Shown: positions 55,273-63,668 of the stretch, one piece after another
How positions within the stretch are numbered: the first letter of the stretch is position 1
Layout of the letters: each line of letters opens with the position of its first letter
NCBI RefSeq assembly: GCF_041080625.1
Contig: NZ_CP163518.1
Span: forward strand, 1,860,001 to 1,924,000
Direction: 5' to 3'
Length of the DNA stretch: 64,000 bases
Source of the DNA: Streptomyces sp. CG1
GTDB lineage: Bacteria; Actinomycetota; Actinomycetes; Streptomycetales; Streptomycetaceae
Program-made: the position numbers and the translations under genes
The notes under the pieces: model-generated
The model's input: only the letters and a program-made list of their open reading frames with translations
Databases searched by the model: none
Told to the model about the DNA's origin: nothing

Positions 55273-57120
55273 CTAGGCCTCGAACTGCCCGGCCATCTGC
55301 TCGATCTGGACGACCACGAACTCCGCGGGCTTCACGGGAGCGAAGCCGACCAGCACGTTGACCACTCCGCGGTCGATGTCCGCCTGCGTGGTGGTCGAGC
55401 TGTCGCACTTGACGAAGTACGACGTGCGCGGAGTCGTCCCCTGGAACGCCCCCTGCTGGAACAGCTTCTGCAGGAAGGCCTCGACATTGAGCCGGATCTG
55501 CGACCACAGCCGCTCGTCGTTCGGCTCGAAGACCACCCACCGCAGCCCGCGGTACAGGCTCTCCTCGATGAACAGCGCCAGCCGCCGCACCGGGATGTAC
55601 TTCCACTCGGACTGCAGCGCGTCCGCTCCCGCCAGCGTCCGGGCGCCCCACACCACCGGGCCGACCACCGGGAAGCTCCGCGCGCAGTTCAGTCCCAGCG
55701 GGTTGAGCAGCCCGTTCTCCTTGTCGGTGAGCTTGACGCCCAGCGCCCGTACCCCGGAGAGCGGGGTCTCGGTCCCGGCCGGCGCCTTCCACACCCCGCG
55801 GGCGGCGTCGGTCCGCGCGTACACCCCGGCGATGGTGCCGGACGGCGGGAAAGAGCGCAGCCGGCCGGTGAGCGGGTCGATGAGCTCCAACTGCGGGAAA
55901 TACAGCGCGGAATGGTTACTGCGCACCGGGTCGAACGCGGACAGACCCGCCCGCGCCGCGTCCACGCTCGACCAGGTCTGCGGGGCATCGGCGATGACGA
56001 AGAGCCGCTTCTCCTCGGCCAGCGCCTGCGCCGCGGAGAGCACGGTGAGCTGGTCCTCGATGTTCGGGTAGGCCGAAATCTCGGGCAGAACCAGCAGGTT
56101 GACGTCCTGGACGTCACGCAGCGCCTGGATACCGCTCTTCTCCGGCTCGCTGCCGATCAGGTCGGTCGGGCCGGGTGCTCCCCCGTCCTCGCCGCCTGCG
56201 AGCGCGAAGACGGGCGGGTTGACGCCTGCCTCCAGGCCGAGGTTGTTGGCGGCCTCGCCGACGAAGCGCACGGTGTCGGCGGGATCGCCGGAACCGGCCA
56301 CGATCTGCAGGCGGTTGCCGAACGCGGTGACGGTCGTCCCGGCGAAGACCCGCCGGCCCGGTGCGTCCGGCAGCGCGCGCAGCTTGCGCTCCAGCAGCAG
56401 GGCGAGGTCGGTGACGGTGACCGGGGCCTTGCCGTCCTGCTCGGCGTCGTAGATACGGAAGGTGCGCTGGACCGTCCCGATCTTGACCTCGATCTGCTGC
56501 GTGAGGTCGGGCAGGGCGGCCGCGAAGGGCTTGGAGACGGTGCCCACCGGGTCCGGGCGCTGCTCGGCGAGGACCTTCACCCTGATGGCGTCGGAACCGC
56601 CGTTGACCGCGGTCTCGGCGAAGTTGGGGTCGCCGGCCTTGACCGAGAGCCCGGAGAAGAACTCGCTGACGCCGCCGGTGATGTCGAACACCCGGAGGTT
56701 GAAGGTGCTCTCCGGAGCGGTGGTGTCGTAGTCCACGGAGAGCCGCAGGCCCGCGCCCCAGGCACCGGGCTGCTCGGCGGTGACCTCCAGGACCGGGGTT
56801 TCGGTGCTGCTCTCGGTCGAATGGAGCGTCACCGTCGCCGACTTGCCCGTCCCGGCCGCCACCGCGCGGACGATGACGGCGACAGTGCCGCCGTTGACGA
56901 AGAACTGCTGCACGGCGTAGCTGACCGGGCTCTGCGGGTCGAGGCCACCGAACTGCCGCTCGTAGTCGGCGAAGCTGGTGATGGTCACAGGCCGGTCGAC
57001 GGGCCCCCGCCGGGTGCGGCCGACAAAGGCGGTGACCGAGGTGGTCACGGTGCCGATCGTGCGGACGCTGCTGGGCAGCTCCTCGATGTAGACCCCGGGA
57101 TAGGTCGGTGTTGTCGTCAA
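55273..57120 (-). CDS. contractile sheath protein
   Basis: A 615-residue sheath subunit. The N-terminus TPTYPGVYIEELPSSVRTIGTVTTSVTAFVGR and the C-terminal SQIRLNVEAFLQKLFQQGAFQGTTPRTSYFVKCD and VNVLVGFAPVKPAEFVVVQIEQMAGQ are the donor and acceptor strand regions that link sheath rings. I choose TTG 57120, as GGAGG lies five bases upstream and gives the usual short start. ATG 57132 would add four residues but has a poor spacer. It is the first structural gene of the array and the only sheath gene. Confidence 0.93.
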   Translation of the reverse strand: MTTTPTYPGVYIEELPSSVRTIGTVTTSVTAFVGRTRRGPVDRPVTITSFADYERQFGGLDPQSPVSYAVQQFFVNGGTVAVIVRAVAAGTGKSATVTLHSTESSTETPVLEVTAEQPGAWGAGLRLSVDYDTTAPESTFNLRVFDITGGVSEFFSGLSVKAGDPNFAETAVNGGSDAIRVKVLAEQRPDPVGTVSKPFAAALPDLTQQIEVKIGTVQRTFRIYDAEQDGKAPVTVTDLALLLERKLRALPDAPGRRVFAGTTVTAFGNRLQIVAGSGDPADTVRFVGEAANNLGLEAGVNPPVFALAGGEDGGAPGPTDLIGSEPEKSGIQALRDVQDVNLLVLPEISAYPNIEDQLTVLSAAQALAEEKRLFVIADAPQTWSSVDAARAGLSAFDPVRSNHSALYFPQLELIDPLTGRLRSFPPSGTIAGVYARTDAARGVWKAPAGTETPLSGVRALGVKLTDKENGLLNPLGLNCARSFPVVGPVVWGARTLAGADALQSEWKYIPVRRLALFIEESLYRGLRWVVFEPNDERLWSQIRLNVEAFLQKLFQQGAFQGTTPRTSYFVKCDSSTTTQADIDRGVVNVLVGFAPVKPAEFVVVQIEQMAGQFEA

Positions 57121-57132
57121 TTCCCCCTCCAT

Positions 57133-57514
57133 TCCCTTGTCGCACCCGGGGACACGAAGAAGGAGGAAGACGCACGCGAAGCGGACGGCGGCGCACAGTG
57201 CGCTGTTGCCGCCGCCGAACGTACGCGGTGTCACGACATACGAGCACCGGAAGAGGCCCGGTGCGGCCGTTACCTGATTCCCCCGTCGCAGACCCCGCGG
57301 CACCCGTGCCGCGGGGTGTTGCGCTGGTTGCCCATGAAGTCCCTGGTGCCTGAACGCAGGATGAGTCTCACGGTACGGTTACGCGCCAGTCAAGGACCAC
57401 ATCCGGTCAGTACTGGTCATTCCCGACCGGAGTCGGAGATCTGCACGCTTCACACCAACCACCTTCACAACTCACTGCACAACTCGCCTCATTGGCAAGC
57501 AACTTGATGTTTCA
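57133..57514 (-). promoter_or_regulatory. leader region of the eCIS structural genes
   Basis: A gap of about 380 bases between the holin-like gene and the sheath gene. It contains a strong hairpin at 57292-57317 and an AT-richer stretch at about 57350-57510 with repeated CACAACTC. If the hairpin stops transcription from the lysis genes, the sheath promoter must lie between it and 57133. No clear promoter boxes could be fixed. Confidence 0.4.
57292..57317 (-). terminator. perfect GC hairpin between holin-like and sheath genes
   Basis: ACCCCGCGGCAC and GTGCCGCGGGGT pair perfectly over 12 bp with a minimal loop. No U-run follows on either side. It may end the endolysin-holin transcript or act as a processing site before the sheath mRNA. 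Confidence 0.55.
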
Positions 57515-57808
57515 TCAGCCGCCCTCGGGCAGCTTGGTGTAGTCGATCACGTGGCCGACGGAGGCGGGAGTTCCCGCCGTCGTGTAGACCGGCGGTCTGG
57601 CCGCGCCCAGGAACCAGCCCCAGCGGGCGCCGTAGCGGTGCTCCAGCACCCGGAAGACCGCGTAGTAGACCGTGCCGAAGCCGGTGGTGAGGGCGGAGTT
57701 CACGGTGGCATTGTCCAGATGGATGCCCAGCCGGGCGGCCTGCAGTACGACAAAGGCCACCAGGTAGGGCACGAAGGTGCGCCAAAGGGACAGGACTATC
57801 TGATACAT
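57515..57808 (-). CDS. small holin-like membrane protein
   Basis: A 97-residue protein with GAGGA before ATG 57808. The first helix is hydrophobic (IVLSLWRTFVPYLVAFVVLQAARLGI); a second weaker one is TGFGTVYYAVFRVL, and the C-terminal third is polar. Two membrane passes and location directly after an endolysin gene suggest a holin or similar export helper. Small Streptomyces proteins like this are also found without phage genes, so function is uncertain. Confidence 0.6.
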   Translation of the reverse strand: MYQIVLSLWRTFVPYLVAFVVLQAARLGIHLDNATVNSALTTGFGTVYYAVFRVLEHRYGARWGWFLGAARPPVYTTAGTPASVGHVIDYTKLPEGG

Positions 57809-57838
57809 GACGGATCCTCAGTCTTTTGCGGCAGAAGG

Positions 57839-59605
57839 TCACTCGACGGCGAAGCCGTGCGCATGGCCGAGCCTGGTCAGCGAGTCCTTGCCGGGGATGC
57901 CGTCGGCCATCATCCCGGTGTAGCCGTAGCGCTTCTGGAGCTCGGAATAGGCGGTAACGGTCTTGGTGCCGAAGGAGCCGTCGACCCACTTGCGGTCGAG
58001 CAACCCATCCTCAGCCAGGGAGAGTTCGACCGTGAGGACGTGGTCCGGGTTGCTGGTCGCGCCTTGCGGGGCCCCCGGGTCACGCCGTGCCGAGTCCACC
58101 ACCTTGGCGTGCGCGATCACGGCGAGCGGGATCGCCCCGCGCAGCAGGGAGCGCAGGGAACGCTCGCCGGGTACGCCGTCGGCGTCTGCGCCGGAGAAGC
58201 CCTGACTCCGTTGATAGTCGGCATAGTTGAGGGTGTCGGCATCTGTCCACTCGGGGCCTGGGCCGTCGTGGTAGTGCTTGCCGAACCCGGCGGCGACCAG
58301 CGCGCGGCCGACTGCGGTGACCTGCATGCCGTTGGCGCCAAAGCCGTATTGCAGTCCACCGAGGGTGACTTGACGACGCGTCGGCTGTGCGGGCTGGGGC
58401 GTGGGCTGCGGTTTGGGCTGGGGGCTGGGGCTTGGGCCCGAGCCCGGCGGCCGCGGCGCTCCCTCGCGCACCCACGCGTAGAGCACCGGCCCGGGGCAGT
58501 CGGTGGCGTACCCGTCCCGATGGCCCTTGATCTCCGGGCCGGCCGGTCCGTGCTTCTGGCAGTACTCGATCGCGTCCCGCAGGCCGTTGAGCTGGTCCCA
58601 GGTGGGCGTGGTGGACCCGGAGGAGCCGACCAGTGCGCAGACCGCATAGTGCGCCTCGTTGAGCGGCACGTTCCCGTTGGCGCTGTTGCGCCGCTGCAGC
58701 CCGCGGCCTTCGAAGACCACGCCGTGCTCGCAGACCACGAAGCTGTAGCCGATGTCGGACCACTTGTCGAAGTCCATGTGCCCTGCCTGGATGCGGCGCA
58801 CATAGGCCGCGCAGGTGGAGTGCGGGCCGAAGGTGTACGGCGTGCCCAGGTAGTGGATCTTCACACCCTTGCGCGGCTCATGGTACGGGATCGACCCGTT
58901 CGGCTCCCGCCAGGGGCGGGCGCCCCATTCGGCGCGTGGCACCAACTGCAGGCCCTTCCATGGCTGTTGGGGTCCAGGATGCGGTGCCGGCCGCGGCTGC
59001 GGTGTGGGCTGAGGATGCGGCCGTGGCGCAGGGGCCGGTTTCGTCGCCGCGGCGCCCGCCCACTCCCTCAACTCCTGCATCGTGCCGTGGTACACATCGA
59101 CGTCCATCGGCCGGTCGGTGTACTGATGGAACTTCCAAGGGGCCCTGATCCTGGGCGCACCCGGTGCGACATAGTCCGCGATCCAGAGGAAGTCACCCGC
59201 GTTGTCATCGGTCCGGAACCAGAAGTCGCGGTCTACGTAGAGACCCACCCGGTTGTCCGGATAGTGCCGCTTCACCGCCTCCAGCCACTGGTTCTTCACC
59301 TGGGTCGCATGCGCGTCACTCACGTTCTGGCCGTACGGCTCGAAGTCCAGCGCCAGCAACTCGCCCTGCGGCACATGGCCGACGACCCGGCAGAAGTGGT
59401 CCACCTCGTCCGCGACCGCGTTCTCCGCGTGCAGGAAGTGGTAGTGCCCGACCACCAGCTTGCGGCGCCGAGCATCGGCCAACTTCTGCTTGTAGCCGCT
59501 CTGTTCGGTGTGTGCGCCCTCGGTGGCCTTGATGAAGACAAAGCCCGCGTCCCCCGGTGTGCCCGACTGGAAGTCGGACACGTCGTACCCCTTGGCGTAA
59601 GCCAT
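57839..59605 (-). CDS. multidomain endolysin: GH25 muramidase, amidase, peptidoglycan-binding repeats
   Basis: A 588-residue wall hydrolase. ATG 59605 follows GGGAGG at seven bases. Residues 1-190 are GH25 (KGYDVSDFQSG, FVFIKATEG, catalytic LDFEP near 98). A Pro-rich linker spans about 200-230. Residues 235-410 are an amidase-2/PGRP domain with zinc ligands in IHYLG and in GHRDGYATDCPG. A second Pro-rich linker leads to two peptidoglycan-binding-like repeats (ADADGVPGERSLRSLL and MADGIPGKDSLTRLG). No signal peptide is present, so release needs the holin-like protein or lysis. It opens the array leading into the eCIS. Confidence 0.85.
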   Translation of the reverse strand: MAYAKGYDVSDFQSGTPGDAGFVFIKATEGAHTEQSGYKQKLADARRRKLVVGHYHFLHAENAVADEVDHFCRVVGHVPQGELLALDFEPYGQNVSDAHATQVKNQWLEAVKRHYPDNRVGLYVDRDFWFRTDDNAGDFLWIADYVAPGAPRIRAPWKFHQYTDRPMDVDVYHGTMQELREWAGAAATKPAPAPRPHPQPTPQPRPAPHPGPQQPWKGLQLVPRAEWGARPWREPNGSIPYHEPRKGVKIHYLGTPYTFGPHSTCAAYVRRIQAGHMDFDKWSDIGYSFVVCEHGVVFEGRGLQRRNSANGNVPLNEAHYAVCALVGSSGSTTPTWDQLNGLRDAIEYCQKHGPAGPEIKGHRDGYATDCPGPVLYAWVREGAPRPPGSGPSPSPQPKPQPTPQPAQPTRRQVTLGGLQYGFGANGMQVTAVGRALVAAGFGKHYHDGPGPEWTDADTLNYADYQRSQGFSGADADGVPGERSLRSLLRGAIPLAVIAHAKVVDSARRDPGAPQGATSNPDHVLTVELSLAEDGLLDRKWVDGSFGTKTVTAYSELQKRYGYTGMMADGIPGKDSLTRLGHAHGFAVE

Positions 59606-60044
59606 CGACAGTCCTCCCGTTACCCTGATCCCCGCCACGCTTGGTCCCAGCGATGGTCCATGGGTGACTCCCAGTAAAGCCGCACCCAGAGCCCCACGTC
59701 ACGCGGCCCTCAGGACTTTCATCTGTTTTCATCTGTCGACTCGGGTGATCTCCACACCTCTTCCACACGGACGACGAGGCGGCCGAGGAGCGCCGGCCAC
59801 CCTGGCGCCCGACGCGTGGGCAACTCCACCCCTGCGGCGGAGAGTTCGGCCTGCCGCGCCGCAGGCTGTGGAAGCAGCAGCGCGGGCAACCCCGACCCTG
59901 CCGGCGTGTCCGGGATGATGTCGGCCGCACGGAGCGAGTCACCCACGGTGTGGGGCTAGCTCAACGCACCGCCGGAGACACATACGCTCTGAGTGGGCTC
60001 CGCGAAGGCCGGAATTCCAGGAACCGAAACAGCGGGGAGTTTCC
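59606..60044. other. divergent gap between endolysin and P450 genes
   Basis: About 440 bases with no convincing gene. It should hold the promoter of the lysis genes (leftward) and of the P450 gene (rightward). A short direct repeat TTCATCTGT occurs twice near 59717-59735, about 115 bases before the endolysin start, and might be a regulator site. No promoter boxes were resolved. Confidence 0.4.
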
Positions 60045-61232
60045 ATGGTGACAGCGCGCCGGTTTCCGCTCGGCTCCGCGACCACGCTCGCGGAACTGGA
60101 GGACGACCCCCACCCGCGGCTGGCCCTGCTGCGCGCCCGCGAACCGGTTTCGTGGCTCCCCGTGCTGGGCGGCTGGCTGGTGACCCGGCGTGATCTCGCA
60201 CTGCGCGTGATGCGCGACGCGACGACCTTCACGGTGGACGACCCTCGCTTCTCCACCGCCCAGGTGGTCGGCCCGAGCATGCTCTCCGTGGAGGGCGCCG
60301 AGCACAAGCGGCACCGCGCCCCCTTCACCGACCCGTTCCGCACGCAGGATGTGCACGACCGGTTCACCGGGTTCGTGGAACAGGAAGCCGCCCGGCTCGT
60401 GGAAGGCATCAGGCCGCGGGGCAGCGCCGAACTGCGCCGGGAGGTGGCCGGGCCTTTGGCCGTCGCCGTCGTCGCCGAGTCCCTGGGTCTGGTCGGCGCG
60501 GACGCCGCGGCGGTGCTGTCCTGGTACGACGCCATCGTGAGCGCGGTCTCCGACATCACCGCCGGGCGGTCGGCAAACCCCGCGGGAGCGGCGGCATTCG
60601 ACGAGCTGCAAGGAAGCGTCGAGGCGACGGTCGCGGCAGGAGGCGACGCGTCGCTGCTGGTCGCGGTGGCCGGGAGCAAGCGCCTGAAGCTGCCGGAGGT
60701 GGTCGCCAACGCCGCCGTGCTGATGTTCGGCGGCATCGAGACCACCGAGGGCATGATCGCCAACGCCGTACTGCACTTGCTGGCACACCCTGCTCAACTC
60801 GCCCTCGTGCGTGCCGATCCAGACCTGGTCGACGCAGCGATCGAGGAATCGCTCCGCCTGGAACCCGCCGCAGCGGTCGTGGACCGCTACGCAACCGCCG
60901 ACGTGACGATCGGCGGGGCCGACGTGCGGCGCGGTGATCTGGTGGTCGTCTCGCTCGCCGGCGCGAACCGCGACCCCGAGATCTTCCAGGACCCCGACGA
61001 TTTCGACCTGCGACGGGGCAACTCCCGCCTCCAACTGGCCTTCGCGCACGGCCCGCACTTCTGTCTGGGCGCCCACCTTGCCCGCCTGGAGACCCGCGTC
61101 TGCCTCCTCGCGCTCCTCGACCGTCTCCCCGGCCTGCGCCTCGACCCGACCTCGCCCACCGCGCCCGGGGGCCTGGTCTTCCGGAAGCCCCCGGCTCTGC
61201 GCGTTCGCTGGGACGTACCGGCCCAGCGATGA
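60045..61232 (+). CDS. cytochrome P450 monooxygenase
   Basis: A 395-residue soluble bacterial P450. ATG 60045 follows GGGGAG. The I-helix oxygen site is FGGIETTEG (about 225-233), the ExxR is ESLR (about 268-271) and the heme loop is FAHGPHFCLG with the thiolate Cys at about 340. The heme loop begins FAHG rather than FGxG, a common variant. It hydroxylates an unknown small molecule using ferredoxin. It stands alone, without a ferredoxin gene next to it. Confidence 0.92.
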   Translation: MVTARRFPLGSATTLAELEDDPHPRLALLRAREPVSWLPVLGGWLVTRRDLALRVMRDATTFTVDDPRFSTAQVVGPSMLSVEGAEHKRHRAPFTDPFRTQDVHDRFTGFVEQEAARLVEGIRPRGSAELRREVAGPLAVAVVAESLGLVGADAAAVLSWYDAIVSAVSDITAGRSANPAGAAAFDELQGSVEATVAAGGDASLLVAVAGSKRLKLPEVVANAAVLMFGGIETTEGMIANAVLHLLAHPAQLALVRADPDLVDAAIEESLRLEPAAAVVDRYATADVTIGGADVRRGDLVVVSLAGANRDPEIFQDPDDFDLRRGNSRLQLAFAHGPHFCLGAHLARLETRVCLLALLDRLPGLRLDPTSPTAPGGLVFRKPPALRVRWDVPAQR

Positions 61233-61307
61233 AGCGACGCCGGCTCACCCCCGCCTTGCGCTGTACAGACACCACCGAAGAAGGCCACACGGCGACGGTT
61301 CCGGCGA

Positions 61308-61787
61308 GTGAGCGCGGATGCGCTCGATGTCGCTGAAGACGGCCCTCAGGTGGCTGTGCGCCAAGCAGCGGGCGAGGGGCACCCGACCGGCGGGCCCCAT
61401 GGACCTACCGGCCCTGGACCGTACGGCGCCGGGCTCACGCCTGAGATGCGCCCCACCGTCGCGGTCCGGCTCCGCGCCGCGCAGGCGATGCGGTTCCTGC
61501 CACCAGGCCAGGTCGCGGTGCCGTTCGACGTCTCCGAGCGGCATCTCGGCTTCGGCACCATCGACCTGGTGAAGCAGATTCTCGTCTCACACCACCTCAC
61601 CCGCGACCGCGACGACGGCCGCTACCGCCGCGGCAACTCCCGGCACCGGTACGCACGGCCGGCGGAGCTCGACCTGAGGGCACGGATCGCGGGGCTGCAG
61701 CTGCAACGACGCGTCGCGGACTGGGACGGAACGCCGTTAGCCCAGGACTCCGCGAAGCACATCTCCGTGTGGCGCAAGCCGGCCTGA
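61308..61787 (+). CDS. hypothetical protein, doubtful
   Basis: A frame of 159 residues from GTG 61308. Its first 45 residues are Gly/Pro-rich; the rest (FDVSERHLGFGTIDLVKQILVSHHL, RYRRGNSRHRYARP) could form a small helix-rich basic domain. I do not recognise it. The frame may be a decayed gene; the minus-strand alternative (61245-61544) is also unconvincing. If real, the start could be later, near 61444. Confidence 0.35.
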   Translation: MSADALDVAEDGPQVAVRQAAGEGHPTGGPHGPTGPGPYGAGLTPEMRPTVAVRLRAAQAMRFLPPGQVAVPFDVSERHLGFGTIDLVKQILVSHHLTRDRDDGRYRRGNSRHRYARPAELDLRARIAGLQLQRRVADWDGTPLAQDSAKHISVWRKPA

Positions 61788-61823
61788 GTCACGCACACAG
61801 CGTACGAGGGCACCGTTGCCGGC

Positions 61824-63293
61824 CTATGCGCCACGACGGACCCGGGCGGCCTTGCGGGCCTCGGCAATCCGGCGTGCCTCAGCAGACCGGCGAGACTCGC
61901 CGCCGCCGGCCCGCCCCGGGCGGGTGCCAAGACCTCGGAAAGGGGCACCGCCACGCATCGGGCGCTCCGCGACCGGCCCACTGCCGCCGACGGGGACACC
62001 GGAGGGAGCCTGGGCGCCGGTGATGCGGCTCAGCTCGGCCTCGCCGGAGCGGACCGGCGTGATCTGCGGCCTGATGCCTGCGTCGGACATGAGACGGGCC
62101 ATGTCCCGGCGCTGGCTGGGGAGGACCAGCGTGACGACACTGCCGGACTCGCCGGCGCGGGCCGTACGGCCGCCGCGGTGCAGGTAGTCCTTGTGGTCAC
62201 TGGGCGGGTCGACATTGACGACGAGATCGAGGTCGTCGATGTGGATGCCCCGAGCCGCGACGTTGGTGGCCACCAGCACGGTGACGTCGCCGGTCTTGAA
62301 CTGTGCCAGGGTGCGGGTGCGCTGGGGCTGCGACTTGCCGCCGTGCAGCGCCGCGGCCTTCACGCCGCTGCTCAGCAGGTGCTTGGTGAACTGGTCGACG
62401 GCATGCTTGGTGTCCAGGAACATGATCACGCGCCCGTCGCGCGCAGCGATCTCGGTGGCGGTGGCGTACTTGTCGGCGCCGTGTACCTGCAGCACGTGAT
62501 GCTCCATCGTGGTGACCGCGCCCGCCGACGGGTCGACCGAATGGACGACCGGGTCATTGAGGTAGCGACGGACCAGGAGGTCGATGTTGCGGTCCAGCGT
62601 GGCCGAGAACAGCATGCGCTGGCCGTCAGGACGTACCTGGTCCAGCAGTTCGGTGACCTGTGGCAGGAAACCCATGTCCGCCATCTGGTCGGCCTCGTCC
62701 AGGACGGTGACGTTCACCCGGTCCAGGCGGCAGTCCTTGCGCTCGACGAGATCCGCGAGGCGGCCGGGAGTCGCGACGACCACCTCGGCGCCGGCACGCA
62801 GCGCGCCGGCCTGCCTGCCGATCGACATCCCGCCGACCACGGTGGCCAGCCGCAGCTTCAGCAACCGGGCGTACGGTGCGAGCGCATCGGCGACCTGCTG
62901 GGCCAACTCGCGCGTGGGGACGAGGATCAGGGCCAGCGGCTTCCGCGACTCGGCACGCTGCCCGGCCGTGCGCACGAGGAGCGCCAGACCGAAGGCGAGC
63001 GTCTTGCCCGATCCGGTGCGCCCGCGGCCCAGGACGTCACGTCCTGCGAGGGAGTTCGGCAACGTGGCGGCCTGGATCGGGAAGGGCTCGTTCAGGCCGA
63101 GACCGGTGAGCATCTTCAGCAACTCTGCGGGCATGTCCAGTTCACCGAAGGTCGCGACCGCTGGGAGGGCCGGGGTGACGGTGACCGGCAGCGCGAACTC
63201 CCCCTGCGGTGCGGAGGGACGGCGCCCGGTGTCGCCGGGGCGGCCCCGACCCTGCGGACGGAAACGGTCGTTCGTGCGAGCTGAACGGCTCAT
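61824..63293 (-). CDS. DEAD-box RNA helicase
   Basis: A 489-residue ATP-dependent RNA helicase. GAGGAAGG before ATG 63293 fixes the start. A basic N-terminal tail of about 45 residues precedes the Q-motif region (FPIQAATLP). Motifs follow in order: I as RTGSGKT, Ia PTRELAQQ, Ib TPGRL, II DEAD in LDEADQM, III SAT, V ATNVAARGIHI, VI HRGGRTAR. The C-terminal 70 residues are Gly/Arg-rich and basic, fit for RNA binding. It lies downstream of the cold-shock gene on the same strand, a pairing typical of cold-induced RNA unwinding. Confidence 0.92.
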   Translation of the reverse strand: MSRSARTNDRFRPQGRGRPGDTGRRPSAPQGEFALPVTVTPALPAVATFGELDMPAELLKMLTGLGLNEPFPIQAATLPNSLAGRDVLGRGRTGSGKTLAFGLALLVRTAGQRAESRKPLALILVPTRELAQQVADALAPYARLLKLRLATVVGGMSIGRQAGALRAGAEVVVATPGRLADLVERKDCRLDRVNVTVLDEADQMADMGFLPQVTELLDQVRPDGQRMLFSATLDRNIDLLVRRYLNDPVVHSVDPSAGAVTTMEHHVLQVHGADKYATATEIAARDGRVIMFLDTKHAVDQFTKHLLSSGVKAAALHGGKSQPQRTRTLAQFKTGDVTVLVATNVAARGIHIDDLDLVVNVDPPSDHKDYLHRGGRTARAGESGSVVTLVLPSQRRDMARLMSDAGIRPQITPVRSGEAELSRITGAQAPSGVPVGGSGPVAERPMRGGAPFRGLGTRPGRAGGGESRRSAEARRIAEARKAARVRRGA

Positions 63294-63414
63294 GGAGAAC
63301 CTTCCTCGGCAGGGCGCGCATCGAGGAATTCCCGACAGGAATGAGCCGGACGAATTGCAAGAACGGGCCGAATGTGAGACTGGAAGAATTGCACTGGAAT
63401 ACAAAAACACGAAG

Positions 63415-63444
63415 CTGGGGCCTCGCCGCAAGGCGGGGCCCCAG
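63415..63444 (-). terminator. rho-independent terminator of the cold-shock gene
   Basis: CTGGGGCCTCGCC pairs with GGCGGGGCCCCAG around a 4-base loop. On the minus strand it is followed within about five bases by a T-rich run (reverse complement of ACAAAAACAC at 63401-63410). It lies 20 bases after the cold-shock stop and before the helicase gene. Confidence 0.8.
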
Positions 63445-63464
63445 TCATCTCATACGCTTCGACG

Positions 63465-63668
63465 TCAGGCGGGAGTGATGTTCTCCGCCTGCGGACCCTT
63501 CTGGCCCTGAACGACGTCGAAGTTTACCTTCTGGCCTTCCTGGAGCTCACGGAAGCCCTGGGTGGCGATGTTCGAGTAGTGGGCGAAGACGTCCGGGCCG
63601 CCGCCGTCCTGCTCGATGAAGCCGAAGCCCTTTTCCGCGTTGAACCACTTGACGGTGCCAGTAGCCAT
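63465..63668 (-). CDS. cold-shock domain protein
   Basis: A 67-residue single-domain RNA chaperone. Both RNA-binding motifs are intact: KGFGFI (RNP1, residues 13-18) and VFAHYS (RNP2, about 27-32). Length and the opening [24 protein letters not shown] are standard for actinobacterial Csp proteins. It binds single-stranded RNA and DNA and limits secondary structure. The long upstream gap suggests a leader of the type common in cold-shock mRNAs. Confidence 0.95.
   Translation of the reverse strand: MATGTVKWFNAEKGFGFIEQDGGGPDVFAHYSNIATQGFRELQEGQKVNFDVVQGQKGPQAENITPA

Noticed and set aside
27544..57120. Type VI secretion system
   Set aside because: No TssJ/L/M membrane complex, no ClpV-type ATPase and a single fused sheath gene; the AAA+ ATPase is of the eCIS class.
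27544..59605. The tail-like genes as part of a prophage
   Set aside because: No terminase, portal, capsid, integrase or replication genes are present, while eCIS hallmarks (AAA+ ATPase, DUF4255, DUF4157) are.
61245..61544. Minus-strand frame after the P450 gene as a transposase piece
   Set aside because: A few residues looked transposase-like, but no catalytic motif or inverted repeats were found.
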